From: G963663315 sp965116335
Lineage (GTDB): Bacteria > Pseudomonadota > Gammaproteobacteria > Arenicellales > Poriferihabitantaceae
Reading direction: 5' to 3'
Length of the DNA: 64,000 nt
NCBI GenBank assembly: GCA_965116335.1
Contig: OZ220677.1
Span: 2,923,680-2,987,679, forward strand
This document shows positions 18,086 through 26,826 of the stretch, piece after piece (the first letter of the stretch is position 1; every line of letters begins with the position of its first letter). A program made the translations under genes and the position numbers. A model generated the notes under the pieces. The model saw nothing but the letters and a program-made list of their open reading frames with translations. It had not been told where the DNA came from and did no database searches.

Positions 18086-19190
18086 CCATCAAGGGAGTAA
18101 AGACTCCGCCCTCAAACGCTGGAGAATGCCTTCCCCGCTGCATCCCTTCAATCACCCCGACATCCTCATTGAATACTTTTGTCCAGAATTTCAGGCGAAC
18201 TTCACGTTCTTCACGATATTCTCCCGATTCGGCGGCATCTCCAAGATAATAGATTTGCAGATGATCCAGTGTCCGATCCACTCCGACCGGCTCCAGAATA
18301 CGAGTCCAGAAGTGGTCACAATGAAGTCCCAGAAAGACATTGGGATAAAGCGATGGATACTCCGCCTCCTGTTGCGGCCAGCCGTCGAATAGCGGGAAGG
18401 GTTTGTGGTTTATCTGATTGTGGTCATATTGGGTACTGCCCTGCCCGGCGAACAGGTCGCCACCGTAGTAATGGTAATGATCTTCCAGCCTGGAAACCGT
18501 GTTCAAATCGGGATGCACCCACGGCAGATGGTAACTTTCCAGATTGTTTTCCATATCCAGCTTCCAATTGCCGGCAAAATCCATAGTCAGGCTGCCATGA
18601 TCTCCGGCTGGCCTGAGCTTTGCAAATTGCGAGCGGGTGGCGAGCCGGTCAATGCGGCGTTGCAGGGGAGCGATGAATTCTTCAAAAGGGGGCGCAGTCC
18701 CCGATAAATTGACGAACACCAGATCCAGCCAGACATGAGAGCGAACCTCGCGCAGGCCGTGTTCCGACCGATCGAATCCTTCCACATCTTTCTTGCCGGT
18801 GCCACCCACGTGAGGGGTTGCGAGCAGTTTTCCTTCCAGATCATAAGTCCAGGAGTGATAGGGACATTGAATCAGCTTGTCAACATGGCAGGGCTGCCAG
18901 ACCAGTTCATTGCCACGGTGGCTGCATACATTATGAAATACCTTGACCTGATCCTGCTGGTTACGCAACATCAGCAACGGTGCACCGAGGAATCCAACCG
19001 GCTTCAAGTCTCCCGGTAGCGAGACATTGCAACCGTGACCGACACAGGTCCAGGTATTGGCGAACACGGCCTCCCGCTCCCACTGGAAAAAATCGGGGCA
19101 GGTATAAGCCTGATTCGGCAGTCCGGTGGTACAGCCACCATGGGCTGTAATCGCTTCAATTTGAGCTGTAGTCAGAAAAGGTTTGTTCAT
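18024..19190 (-). CDS. Rieske non-heme iron oxygenase, large (alpha) subunit
   Basis: 388 residues. The Rieske [2Fe-2S] motif is C89-S-H91 and C109-P-Y-H112. The catalytic domain carries NLESYHLPWVHPDL, which supplies two His ligands of the mononuclear iron, with a later Asp expected. The overall pattern resembles the quaternary-amine oxygenases (betaine demethylase GbcA, choline or carnitine oxygenase) more than aromatic dioxygenases, though the substrate remains open. These enzymes need a reductase; none is adjacent, and the fpr-type reductase at 8.9 kb is only a possible donor. It lies between the PhyH gene (88 bp upstream) and the FkbM gene (overlapping). Confidence 0.93.
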   Translation of the reverse strand: MNKPFLTTAQIEAITAHGGCTTGLPNQAYTCPDFFQWEREAVFANTWTCVGHGCNVSLPGDLKPVGFLGAPLLMLRNQQDQVKVFHNVCSHRGNELVWQPCHVDKLIQCPYHSWTYDLEGKLLATPHVGGTGKKDVEGFDRSEHGLREVRSHVWLDLVFVNLSGTAPPFEEFIAPLQRRIDRLATRSQFAKLRPAGDHGSLTMDFAGNWKLDMENNLESYHLPWVHPDLNTVSRLEDHYHYYGGDLFAGQGSTQYDHNQINHKPFPLFDGWPQQEAEYPSLYPNVFLGLHCDHFWTRILEPVGVDRTLDHLQIYYLGDAAESGEYREEREVRLKFWTKVFNEDVGVIEGMQRGRHSPAFEGGVFTPLMDEPSHHFARWMANKLTPEPA

Positions 19191-19278
19191 TCGAGTTCAA
19201 TTTCCACAAGATTCATAGGGTTAAAAGACAGGCAGATGTTTCGCTCTTTGGTCAAGCCTTACAGACAGATTCTGTCCC

Positions 19279-20082
19279 TCAATTTGCGGATCCGGCAATC
19301 TGTTTATAACGTGCCTCCAGGATGGCTTGCTGCCGGATGCCGTCATCAGTCAAATCAGACCTTGCCGGTGTATCGTCCTGAAAATGGTGGTATCGGTCTG
19401 TGCCTCGAACCAGCAAGGCAGAGTCCCCATCATGTTTGGTTTGCCGGACATGGGGGGCGATGTATTGGACATTCAGACCAATACGGCGGTCATCGCTCTG
19501 GTTAGGCATGGATGAGTGTAACAACCAGCCATGGTGAAACGATGCCTGACCGGGTTGCAGACTGGCATCCACCGCCTGGTCTTCTTCTACGTCATACACA
19601 GTCTGCCCACTGTACAGGACATTATTCTCATCCTCGGTAGAAACATGGGTTCTCTTGCCGGTTTTGTGTGTGCCGGGGACTACACGCATACATCCGCTGG
19701 CAGGCGTGGCAGCGGAAAGGGCCAGCCACATGGACACTTGATCGTCGCAGTCAAAGCCCCAGTAAGTCAGGTCCTGATGCCAACTGACCAGGCTGGGTGT
19801 ATGGGGTTCCTTGATGATGAAAGTCGTGTTATAGAGCAGAATATCAGGGCCGAGAATAGACTCAACCACATCCAGCACCTGTGGCAGGGTGGCCAGCTGA
19901 TAGGGGGAGGTCAGCATCGTGTGGATTTTCTGCTTGTAATGAATCGGGCCTGTCTTTGACTCGACCTGCTCAAGTCTTTGTCGATGCGCCCACGCCGTTT
20001 CCGCATCAAGGATGTCTACCGGAGAGACAAATCCCTCACGGTCATAGCGCTCGCGTAATATCTGTAATGTATCTGATGACAT
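19279..20082 (-). CDS. Phytanoyl-CoA dioxygenase (PhyH) family, 2-oxoglutarate/Fe(II) oxygenase
   Basis: 267 residues from ATG 20082 (MSSDTLQILRERYDREGF). The metal ligands are H102 and D104 in SWHQDLTYWG and the distal His in LLHSSMPN (about 189). The following RR (199-200) is expected to bind 2-oxoglutarate. Members hydroxylate or halogenate lipids, amino acids and natural products. As the first gene of a seven-gene minus-strand series, it would start a unit holding two oxygenases, a methyltransferase and an importer. The substrate is unknown. Confidence 0.92.
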   Translation of the reverse strand: MSSDTLQILRERYDREGFVSPVDILDAETAWAHRQRLEQVESKTGPIHYKQKIHTMLTSPYQLATLPQVLDVVESILGPDILLYNTTFIIKEPHTPSLVSWHQDLTYWGFDCDDQVSMWLALSAATPASGCMRVVPGTHKTGKRTHVSTEDENNVLYSGQTVYDVEEDQAVDASLQPGQASFHHGWLLHSSMPNQSDDRRIGLNVQYIAPHVRQTKHDGDSALLVRGTDRYHHFQDDTPARSDLTDDGIRQQAILEARYKQIAGSAN

Positions 20083-20112
20083 AATCCCACCCATGCAATA
20101 CTTCGGGCAAAT

Positions 20113-20140
20113 GCTATATCATGGAATGGTTATCAGGCAA
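20113..20140 (-). promoter_or_regulatory. Candidate promoter of the PhyH-Rieske-FkbM-ABC unit
   Basis: On the minus strand, TTGCCT (20135-20140) and TATAGC (20113-20118) are separated by 16 bp, about 30 bp upstream of the PhyH start. Both hexamers are reasonable sigma70 matches, and this is the only plausible site between the repeat array and the gene. No operator is evident. Confidence 0.35.
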
Positions 20141-20154
20141 GCATTATTTTTGGG

Positions 20155-20530
20155 CAGACCCTACGATGACAGTAAGCGCAGTATCTGAATGGTTGTGGGT
20201 TCCCGCTCAAGGGGGAATGATTTGGATACATGGATCGAGATGATGTTGTAGGGGAGGGTCCTGTGCCCTCCCGCGAATGGATGAAACAGGTATCAACGAT
20301 AGCGGACAGGCACAGAGGCCTGTCCCTACGATGACAGTAAGTACACCATCTGAATGGTTGTGGGTTCCCGCTCAAGGGGGGAATGATTTGGATACATGGA
20401 TCGAAATGATGTTGTAGGGGAGGGTCTCTGTGCCCTCCCGCGAATGGATGAAACAGGTATCAACGATAGCGGACAGGCACAGAGGCCTGTCCCTACGATG
20501 GCAGTAAGAACGGCATCCGTATGGTTGGGG
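20155..20530. repeat. Dispersed intergenic repeat, copy 3, two tandem units
   Basis: Two units of about 165-167 bp are repeated head to tail; the junction sequence CTACGATGACAGTAAG recurs at 20161, about 20326 and (one change) 20493. Each unit holds GGGTTCCCGCTCAAGGGGG, GTAGGGGAGGGTC..GTGCCCTCCC and GGACAGGCACAGAGGCCTGTCC palindromes, shared with the other intergenic repeats. No coding frame is supported. Confidence 0.8.
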
Positions 20531-20546
20531 CTTGGGATGGAGGTTT

Positions 20547-22109
20547 TCAGGCCGGGATGACTTTCACTGCGGCCAGATTCCGGTCTTTGGCACTGAATGC
20601 TATGCCGATCAGATGGATGGGTTGGTTTTGGCTGCGGTACTTGTCGGCATAACCCTTCTCCTGTATCTGTTCAATCGCCTGTTGTGCCGTATCCTCACTA
20701 TTGCTGTCTGTATCTGACATCTTGAACTCAAATACAAATACCTGATCTCCATGCAATACCACCATATCTGCCCGACCCCGGCTGCTGGAATCCTCTACCC
20801 GAAGGGTAAGACCAATTGTACAAAAGCAGGCATATAGCATCCCGGCATACCAGGCTTCATATCGAGCCGGACTCCGGGTGGACTGCCACTGATACGGAAT
20901 CCCGGCGAAGAAGGATTGCAGATGCTCTGTGAATCCATCGAAGTCATTGGCAACCAGCAGACGCGCCAGTTCATCGCCCTGATCTGCTGTTTCGATTCTG
21001 CGTCCCGTGATATAACCGAGTAATCCATGGTTCAGACTCTGGCGTACCTCGAAGTTCGGATAATCCAGCGTATAGAGAGTCCGTGCACCATCCCATTCTC
21101 GTTCGACAAGGGTCAGATAACCGGTCTGGAACAACAGGGCATCAATGGTGATGTCATCTATATCAAAGGTGGAGAGCAAGTCTTCATCAGAGATACGATT
21201 TTCCAGTTCCAGTGGACTGATTTCCCGATCCATCATGACTCGAAACAAGAAAGTCGGGGAACCGGTCTCAAACCAATGCGACTTGAAATGATGACTGTTG
21301 AACAACAGCAACAGATCAAATGGATTGTACAGTTTCTCTTCTCCGAGCCAGTGATAGCCGTTATACCATTTACGGATTTGATCCCGGTCCAGGCCGGGTA
21401 ACTCCGGGGCGAATACAGTATCGAGGTCTTTGTCGGTATAGCCACAAATAGTGGCATATCTCGGATCCAGGCTGATATTCAGGAGATTGTTGAGACCGGA
21501 GAACAAACTTACTTTCGAGAACATACTGATGCCGGTGACGAAGACGAAGCGGACATCCCGGGCACTGCCCTTGATAATGCCGTAGAAGCCGCGCAGATAG
21601 TCTCGGTTGGCTTTAGCCAGTTCCGGGTTATCCAGTACATCCAGGATGGGCTTGTCGTATTCGTCTACCAGTACTACAGCCCGTTGGCCGGTGGCCCGGT
21701 GCAGGCGGTGCAGAAGTGAGCGCAGGCGTTCCGGGGCTGAGTCGGGTTGCACTGACTCCAGACCGGCATCCTGCTCAATCATCGTCAGTTGGTTTTCGAT
21801 GCTGATGGCGAGGTCGCCCGGTTCGTTGTGTTTGCCATCAAAGCTCAATCGCACCACCGGATGTTTGACCGACCAATCCCAGTGCTCATGGATATGCAAA
21901 CCCTGAAACAGGGCTTCATTGCCCTCGAACAGTTCCTGTAATGTATCGATCAGCAGACTCTTGCCGAAGCGGCGTGGGCGAGAAAGGAAATAGAAACTGC
22001 CCATTTCGATCAGCCGCTGGATATGTGGCGTCTTGTCGACATAGTAGCAGTCCTGTTCCCGAATGGCGCGGAAATCCTGAATACCGATGGGGAGTTTACG
22101 ACGAGTCAT
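20547..22109 (-). CDS. AAA-ATPase-like / PD-(D/E)XK nuclease-domain protein, copy B
   Basis: This 520-residue protein is collinear with copy A at 9872-11437 and keeps the Walker-like RPRRFGKSLL, VVLVDEYDKP, and the nuclease residues GRAD and EFK. Long stretches are identical to copy A, including the last 120 residues almost entirely. Three islands differ sharply: about residues 85-140, a short patch before FKSHWFETGS, and the region around LLGYITGRRIETADQG. There is no RHH antitoxin upstream of this copy. The cellular role is unestablished. Both copies have intact frames, so neither appears to be a decaying relic. Confidence 0.85.
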   Translation of the reverse strand: MTRRKLPIGIQDFRAIREQDCYYVDKTPHIQRLIEMGSFYFLSRPRRFGKSLLIDTLQELFEGNEALFQGLHIHEHWDWSVKHPVVRLSFDGKHNEPGDLAISIENQLTMIEQDAGLESVQPDSAPERLRSLLHRLHRATGQRAVVLVDEYDKPILDVLDNPELAKANRDYLRGFYGIIKGSARDVRFVFVTGISMFSKVSLFSGLNNLLNISLDPRYATICGYTDKDLDTVFAPELPGLDRDQIRKWYNGYHWLGEEKLYNPFDLLLLFNSHHFKSHWFETGSPTFLFRVMMDREISPLELENRISDEDLLSTFDIDDITIDALLFQTGYLTLVEREWDGARTLYTLDYPNFEVRQSLNHGLLGYITGRRIETADQGDELARLLVANDFDGFTEHLQSFFAGIPYQWQSTRSPARYEAWYAGMLYACFCTIGLTLRVEDSSSRGRADMVVLHGDQVFVFEFKMSDTDSNSEDTAQQAIEQIQEKGYADKYRSQNQPIHLIGIAFSAKDRNLAAVKVIPA

Positions 22110-22190
22110 AGTCCATGTTCTTTGAGGAAGGTTTCAGCCATCATGCCAGCCAATGCAGTCGGATGCAAGGGCGAAGACAGGATTTGGGGA

Positions 22191-24311
22191 TCAGGTGGTC
22201 AGTTTCCGATAAATGTCTGCCACCTTGAGGGGGAGTTTGCGGACTTCGTCAATTACGGTGAAACTGGCGTGTCCGTACATGTGGGGCAGGTAATCGCCCG
22301 CTTCAGTGTCGATGGTGATGCAAAAGGGATGAATACCGCTATGACGTGCTTCAAGCAGTGCCTGTCGGGTATCCTCGATGCCATATTCGCCTCGATAGCC
22401 ATCGTAATCATCCGGTTTGCCATCCGACAATGTAATCAGAATCCGGGTGCGCGCTTCCACGTTGTTGAGGATACGGGTGAGGTGGCGAATCACGACTCCC
22501 ATTCGTGTGTAATCCTGGGGCCGCAAGCCACTGATCCGGGCGCGTACTTCCCGGTCATAGTCCTGCTCGAAAGTCTTGATTTTATAGACTTCACACCGAT
22601 TGCGGGTCATCCCGGAAAATCCGTAAATGGCGTACTGATCTCCCAGAATCTCAAGTGCCTGGCAGAGCAGGATCAGGCTTTCTCTTTCCGCATCGTTGAT
22701 CCATCCCTTGGTTGAGCCGCTGACATCGACCATGAATATGACCGCCAGGTCCCTTTCCTGTTTTTTCATCTGGACATAGACCCGATCCGTCATTTCAACC
22801 CCGGTGAGCCGGTCCGCGTGTGCGGTGACCAATGCGTCCAGGTCGATATTATCCCCGGCGGGTTGCGCCCTGAGAATCCGGTCTTGCTGGCGCAGGGCTT
22901 CAAAATGTTTTCGGATGTCGGCAACCAGATGAATGTAGCGTTCCAGGGTTCTTTGCGCGAAATCATCGTAGTGAGGATGGGTGCTCACTTCACGCAATAC
23001 ACACCAGTTCTTGCGATAGGATTGCCGTCGAAAATCCCACTCGTCGTACAGGAATGCCCCTTCCTTGTGCCAGGTGCCCTTCCACACATCTTCGGCAGGA
23101 TTATCCGGCTGGTTGCGGTCGTCATAGCTGCCGTCTCCGGCTGGAACCAGCCAGTCATCCGGGATGTCGTCAAAATCCTGGAACATGGAGGTCAACAGAT
23201 TGTCGAGCTCCGGCGGGGCGTTGAGCGGTTCCCCATCCAGAGTAACCTGGGGATTGCCCTGCTCATCAACCTCGGTCTCGAACTGCGCTCCCTCGATCGG
23301 TAACGGGTCTGAATCAGATTTTTGTTCATTGAGGATGGATTCCAGTAGCTCATTCAGGCTTGCCTGCAATGCACTCTTGTCCGCCTGTATGCGCTGCTCG
23401 ATGGTTATCTCTGCGGCGTCAAGGTTCAACTCGCCCTGATAGATGAAGGCTTCCGGCCAGGGCAGTTGCCGTTCATACAGTAAAGAGGTGGCCTCCAGGG
23501 TCTGATATACGGTTGCGCCGGGTTGCGACAGCCCGTCCAGGATTTTCTGCCATGTGGCATCCTGCGGAGCGGCTACCGGTTGCAGTTGACCAATTTCCCT
23601 GGAGAGTCCCGGCAACTCCCGTTCTATACAGGCGTTGAGCCGCCAGGTTTCGAGCAGGTTGAACAGTTGGAGGGCACGTCGTTTGTCGGCAAACCCGCTC
23701 AGTATGCTGCCGAGATGGGGCGAGTCGGGGGTTGGTCTCCTGAACGTGCCGAACCAGGTTTGCGCCCACAGGTGAACCGCCATGATTTTATACAATCGGT
23801 AATTCTCTTCGCGCTGGTTGAAGCGGTTGATTGCCGCCGGAAGCCAGAGGGTCTCGGTATCGGTAAAGACACGGTTGCCGGACTCGATTTTGAGCGTTCG
23901 CCCGGACAGGCCGCATACAATAGTTTCGAGAACTCCCCGTACCTGTTCCAGAGTGACGGTGACATGGCTCAGCCGAAACTCGCGGGCGAAGGATTCCACT
24001 TTCTCGAATGCCGCGCTGCCGGGATACAGACCCTCCTTGTCATAGACATCCATGGCATGCAGGAGCCATTGGCGCGTTCCCTGAGTATCCATCAGTTTCA
24101 GTGCCAATGGAGCCCTGTGTACGAACTGCCAGGCCATTTCGGCATTGGACTTGCGGATCACATCGGTCCAGTGCAGCGCAAAATCCTGATGATGCCGCGC
24201 CAGCGGGAGCAGGCCGCGCACCAACTCTTCCGAGGTTCGGCGGGATGAAAGCACCGGATCAAGATACTCATCCAGCAGAGCTTCCAGCTTTTCGTGGCCC
24301 AGCTGACTCAT
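22191..24311 (-). CDS. Von Willebrand factor A protein of the NorD/CbbO type
   Basis: This 706-residue cytosolic protein has a helical N-terminal region, an acidic middle (about 330-400) and a C-terminal VWA domain. The VWA metal site is intact: DVSGST (DxSxS), Thr in YTRMG, and Asp in LSDGKPDD. NorD and CbbO work with a MoxR-type AAA ATPase (NorQ/CbbQ) to activate nitric oxide reductase or Rubisco. No such ATPase, norCB or Rubisco gene is in this window, so the client is unknown. The start overlaps the ychF stop (ATGA), suggesting translational coupling at the end of the prs-rplY-pth-ychF run. Confidence 0.85.
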   Translation of the reverse strand: MSQLGHEKLEALLDEYLDPVLSSRRTSEELVRGLLPLARHHQDFALHWTDVIRKSNAEMAWQFVHRAPLALKLMDTQGTRQWLLHAMDVYDKEGLYPGSAAFEKVESFAREFRLSHVTVTLEQVRGVLETIVCGLSGRTLKIESGNRVFTDTETLWLPAAINRFNQREENYRLYKIMAVHLWAQTWFGTFRRPTPDSPHLGSILSGFADKRRALQLFNLLETWRLNACIERELPGLSREIGQLQPVAAPQDATWQKILDGLSQPGATVYQTLEATSLLYERQLPWPEAFIYQGELNLDAAEITIEQRIQADKSALQASLNELLESILNEQKSDSDPLPIEGAQFETEVDEQGNPQVTLDGEPLNAPPELDNLLTSMFQDFDDIPDDWLVPAGDGSYDDRNQPDNPAEDVWKGTWHKEGAFLYDEWDFRRQSYRKNWCVLREVSTHPHYDDFAQRTLERYIHLVADIRKHFEALRQQDRILRAQPAGDNIDLDALVTAHADRLTGVEMTDRVYVQMKKQERDLAVIFMVDVSGSTKGWINDAERESLILLCQALEILGDQYAIYGFSGMTRNRCEVYKIKTFEQDYDREVRARISGLRPQDYTRMGVVIRHLTRILNNVEARTRILITLSDGKPDDYDGYRGEYGIEDTRQALLEARHSGIHPFCITIDTEAGDYLPHMYGHASFTVIDEVRKLPLKVADIYRKLTT

Positions 24312-25402
24312 ACGTTAAAACGAAAGTGCATGACATCGCCATCGCGGACGATATAATTTCTCCCCTCCAGTCTGAGCTTGCCTGCGCCGGCCGCTCCCTG
24401 TACGCCGCCATATCGGATGTAGTCATCCCAGGCGACCGTTTCCGCACAGATAAAACCGCGCTCGAAATCGCTGTGTATGGTGCCTGCCGACTGTGCGGCG
24501 GTGGCACCCGTGGCAATGGTCCAGGCGCGTACCTCTTTCGGCCCGGCGGTAAAGAAAGTCTGCAATCCCAGCAGTGAGTACGCAGAGCGGATGACGCGGT
24601 TCAGCCCGGCTTCCTGCAACCCCATTTCCTCGAGAAACGGTGCGACATCCTGTTCCGCCAATTCGGTCAGTTCCTGTTCCAGCGCAGCGCATACCACGAC
24701 CACTTGCGCCGATTCGCTTGTCGCCAACTGTTGGATGACAGGCAGGTGAGGGTTGCAGTCCTGGCCGATGTCCTCGACGTTGGCTATATACAGCACCGGT
24801 TTGTCAGTCAGGAAACAGCAGGGTTTCAGGTTTTTTCGCTCCGCGCGGGACAGGTTCATTGAACTGATCCTGGAGCCGTCATCCAGCTGTGCCCGCACCG
24901 TGTTCAGTAACCCGGCGAGCGCGACTTGCTTCTTGTCACCCGATTTTCCGGCTTTCTCGGCGCGTCCGATGGCCTTGTCTGCGGTCTGAATATCGGCCAG
25001 TATCAGCTCGGTATTGATGGTCTCGATATCGGATTGTGGATCCACCCGATTCGATACATGGGTGATATTGTCGTCTTCAAAGGCGCGGACGACATGAACG
25101 ATTGCGTCCACTTCCCGGATATGGGCCAAAAAGCGGTTGCCCAGCCCTTCCCCCTGTGAGGCGCCTGCCACCAGTCCGGCGATATCGACAAATTCCACGG
25201 TGGTCGGGATGACCTTGTCAGGTCGAACGATTTTGGCCAGTTGATCCAGCCGGTCATCGGGCACTTCAACGATGCCAACATTGGGGTCGATCGTGCAAAA
25301 GGCGTAATTTTCGGCCGATGCCTGGCTGGAGCCGGTCAGTGCATTGAATAATGTAGACTTGCCCACATTCGGCAACCCGACAATGCCGCATTGGATACTC
25401 AT
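24308..25402 (-). CDS. ychF: YchF/EngD redox-responsive ATPase (Obg-like)
   Basis: This 364-residue P-loop protein has G1 GLPNVGKST (8-16), FVDIAGLVAGASQGEGLGN (G3 region) and a non-canonical NVED in place of NKxD. The last is typical of YchF, which prefers ATP. A coiled-coil region and a C-terminal TGS-like domain follow, ending DGDVMHFRFNV. The family associates with ribosomes and modulates translation under stress. Its start lies one base after the pth stop, and the pth-ychF pair is conserved in gammaproteobacteria. Confidence 0.97.
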   Translation of the reverse strand: MSIQCGIVGLPNVGKSTLFNALTGSSQASAENYAFCTIDPNVGIVEVPDDRLDQLAKIVRPDKVIPTTVEFVDIAGLVAGASQGEGLGNRFLAHIREVDAIVHVVRAFEDDNITHVSNRVDPQSDIETINTELILADIQTADKAIGRAEKAGKSGDKKQVALAGLLNTVRAQLDDGSRISSMNLSRAERKNLKPCCFLTDKPVLYIANVEDIGQDCNPHLPVIQQLATSESAQVVVVCAALEQELTELAEQDVAPFLEEMGLQEAGLNRVIRSAYSLLGLQTFFTAGPKEVRAWTIATGATAAQSAGTIHSDFERGFICAETVAWDDYIRYGGVQGAAGAGKLRLEGRNYIVRDGDVMHFRFNV

Positions 25403-25403
25403 G

Positions 25404-26003
25404 TCATAGTGCCGGGTCTGTGGGATTGCTATGCAGCGTATTCATTGCCTGCTGGTAGTTTCCACAAAGAATGTCCGGCAGGACTGTGATGGTCCGGTCG
25501 ATGGCATCTTCAATCCTGTGGAGTTCATCCAGCGCTGGCCTGGACAGTACGAAATTCGATACATCGCGATGGCTACCCGGATGGCCGATGCCGATACGAA
25601 TTCTGGGAAAGTCGCCGCAACCGAGTCTGGCGATGATATTACGCAGGCCGTTGTGCCCGCCATGACCGCCACCTGCCTTGAATCGCGCCACGCCCGGCTC
25701 GAAATCGACTTCATCATGGATGACCAGTATCTGTTGTGGTTCGATTCGATAAAACGCCGCCATGGACGCAATGGACTGACCGCTCAGGTTCATGAATGTG
25801 CCCGGCATGACGACGCGCACTACCTGATCCCGATGCTGGAACTGGCCGGTGTGCGCCTTGAATTTCTTTTCCGTGGAAAAGGTGATCCGGTATCCGGGTT
25901 GCAGACGTTGCATAAACCAGAACCCGACATTATGCCGGGTTGCAGCGTACTGTTGTCCCGGGTTTCCCAGCCCGGCTATCAGGGCTATTTTAGCGGGTTT
26001 CAC
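25404..26003 (-). CDS. pth: Peptidyl-tRNA hydrolase
   Basis: This 199-residue enzyme frees tRNA from peptidyl-tRNA that has dropped off the ribosome. The signature GLGNPGQQYAATRHNVGF contains the catalytic His (about 24). VIHDEVDFEPG holds the assisting Asp, and GGHGGHNGLRNI matches the substrate-binding loop. The length is normal. It lies 45 bp after rplY and touches ychF, in the conserved order rplY-pth-ychF. Confidence 0.97.
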   Translation of the reverse strand: MKPAKIALIAGLGNPGQQYAATRHNVGFWFMQRLQPGYRITFSTEKKFKAHTGQFQHRDQVVRVVMPGTFMNLSGQSIASMAAFYRIEPQQILVIHDEVDFEPGVARFKAGGGHGGHNGLRNIIARLGCGDFPRIRIGIGHPGSHRDVSNFVLSRPALDELHRIEDAIDRTITVLPDILCGNYQQAMNTLHSNPTDPAL

Positions 26004-26048
26004 ATTGATTCAGGAGCGGACAGGGTCGCGTGACTGCCCGCTCCGGGT

Positions 26049-26705
26049 TTAATCTGCGCTTCCCGCGTCATCTTCCGTGGCGGCTTCATCCGCCGTATCC
26101 TCTGCGGTGGCATCGGCTCCAACCCGTCTCATGGTTACAGAAACCACCGCGTGGTCGTGTTCTTGACCCGAGTCGTGCATCAGGGCGGTAATCTGTACGC
26201 CTTCCGGCAGTTGAATATCCGAAAGATGCAGCGATTCGTTCAGGTCAAGACCGGTCAGGTCGAGCTCAATGTGTCCCGGCAAATCCTTTGGCAGGCAGGA
26301 AACTTCCACATCGTTAATCAGGTGACTGATTGCGCCTCCGGCCTTGACCCCGGCGCACTCCTCTTCACCGATGAAGTGAATGGGCAGTGACATGGTCAGT
26401 ATTCTGTCTTCGTCAACGCGCTGGAAGTCCGCATGCAGGATATTGATCTTGTGCGGATGGCGTTGCACGTCACGAAGAATCACCTGTTCTTTCTTACCGT
26501 CCGTGTTGATCACGATAACAGCCGAGTGAAACTCTTCCTTCTCCAGGCTATGGTACAGCACATCGTGGTTGACCGCGATGCTCAGGTTCGGTTTTCCACC
26601 GCCATAGAGTACCGCCGGAACATCGCCTTCACGGCGCAGTCGTCGCACCAGATTGGTGCCGGAACGCGCCCGCAGTCTTGCGGTAAGCTCAAATTGATCT
26701 GCCAT
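26049..26705 (-). CDS. rplY: 50S ribosomal protein L25/Ctc form
   Basis: 218 residues. The N-terminal L25 domain (about 1-95) binds 5S rRNA: RSGTNLVRRLRREGDVPAVLYGGGKPN and VILRDVQRHPHKINILHADF match the family. A second beta domain and an acidic tail (ATAEDTADEAATEDDAGSAD) make this the long, CTC-like form rather than the short E. coli form. It is 97 bp downstream of prs in a gap containing a short repeat insertion. Confidence 0.96.
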   Translation of the reverse strand: MADQFELTARLRARSGTNLVRRLRREGDVPAVLYGGGKPNLSIAVNHDVLYHSLEKEEFHSAVIVINTDGKKEQVILRDVQRHPHKINILHADFQRVDEDRILTMSLPIHFIGEEECAGVKAGGAISHLINDVEVSCLPKDLPGHIELDLTGLDLNESLHLSDIQLPEGVQITALMHDSGQEHDHAVVSVTMRRVGADATAEDTADEAATEDDAGSAD

Positions 26706-26724
26706 TTTTCTACTCTTGATTTTA

Positions 26725-26826
26725 AGTGGGTTAATCTATAAACAGGTTACTGATTGTTTGCGGGAGGGTACAAGACCCTCCCCTACGATATATTTCAGTG
26801 GGTTAATCTATAAACAGGTTGCTGAT
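26725..26826. repeat. 30-bp direct duplication flanking a 42-bp repeat-family insert
   Basis: Positions 26725-26754 and 26797-26826 match at 29 of 30 bases; the shared core is GGGTTAATCTATAAACAGGT. The right copy includes the prs stop and last codons. Between them, 26755-26796 holds GGGAGGGT-acaag-ACCCTCCC plus CCTACGATA, a small member of the dispersed repeat family. The structure resembles an insertion with a long target duplication. Confidence 0.75.

Noticed and set aside
22097..22190. Short minus-strand peptide ending MMAETFLKEHGL, overlapping the start of AAA/PD-(D/E)XK copy B
   Set aside because: About 30 codons, no recognisable family and no clear ribosome site. It might be a remnant of a gene that once preceded copy B, but there is no support.
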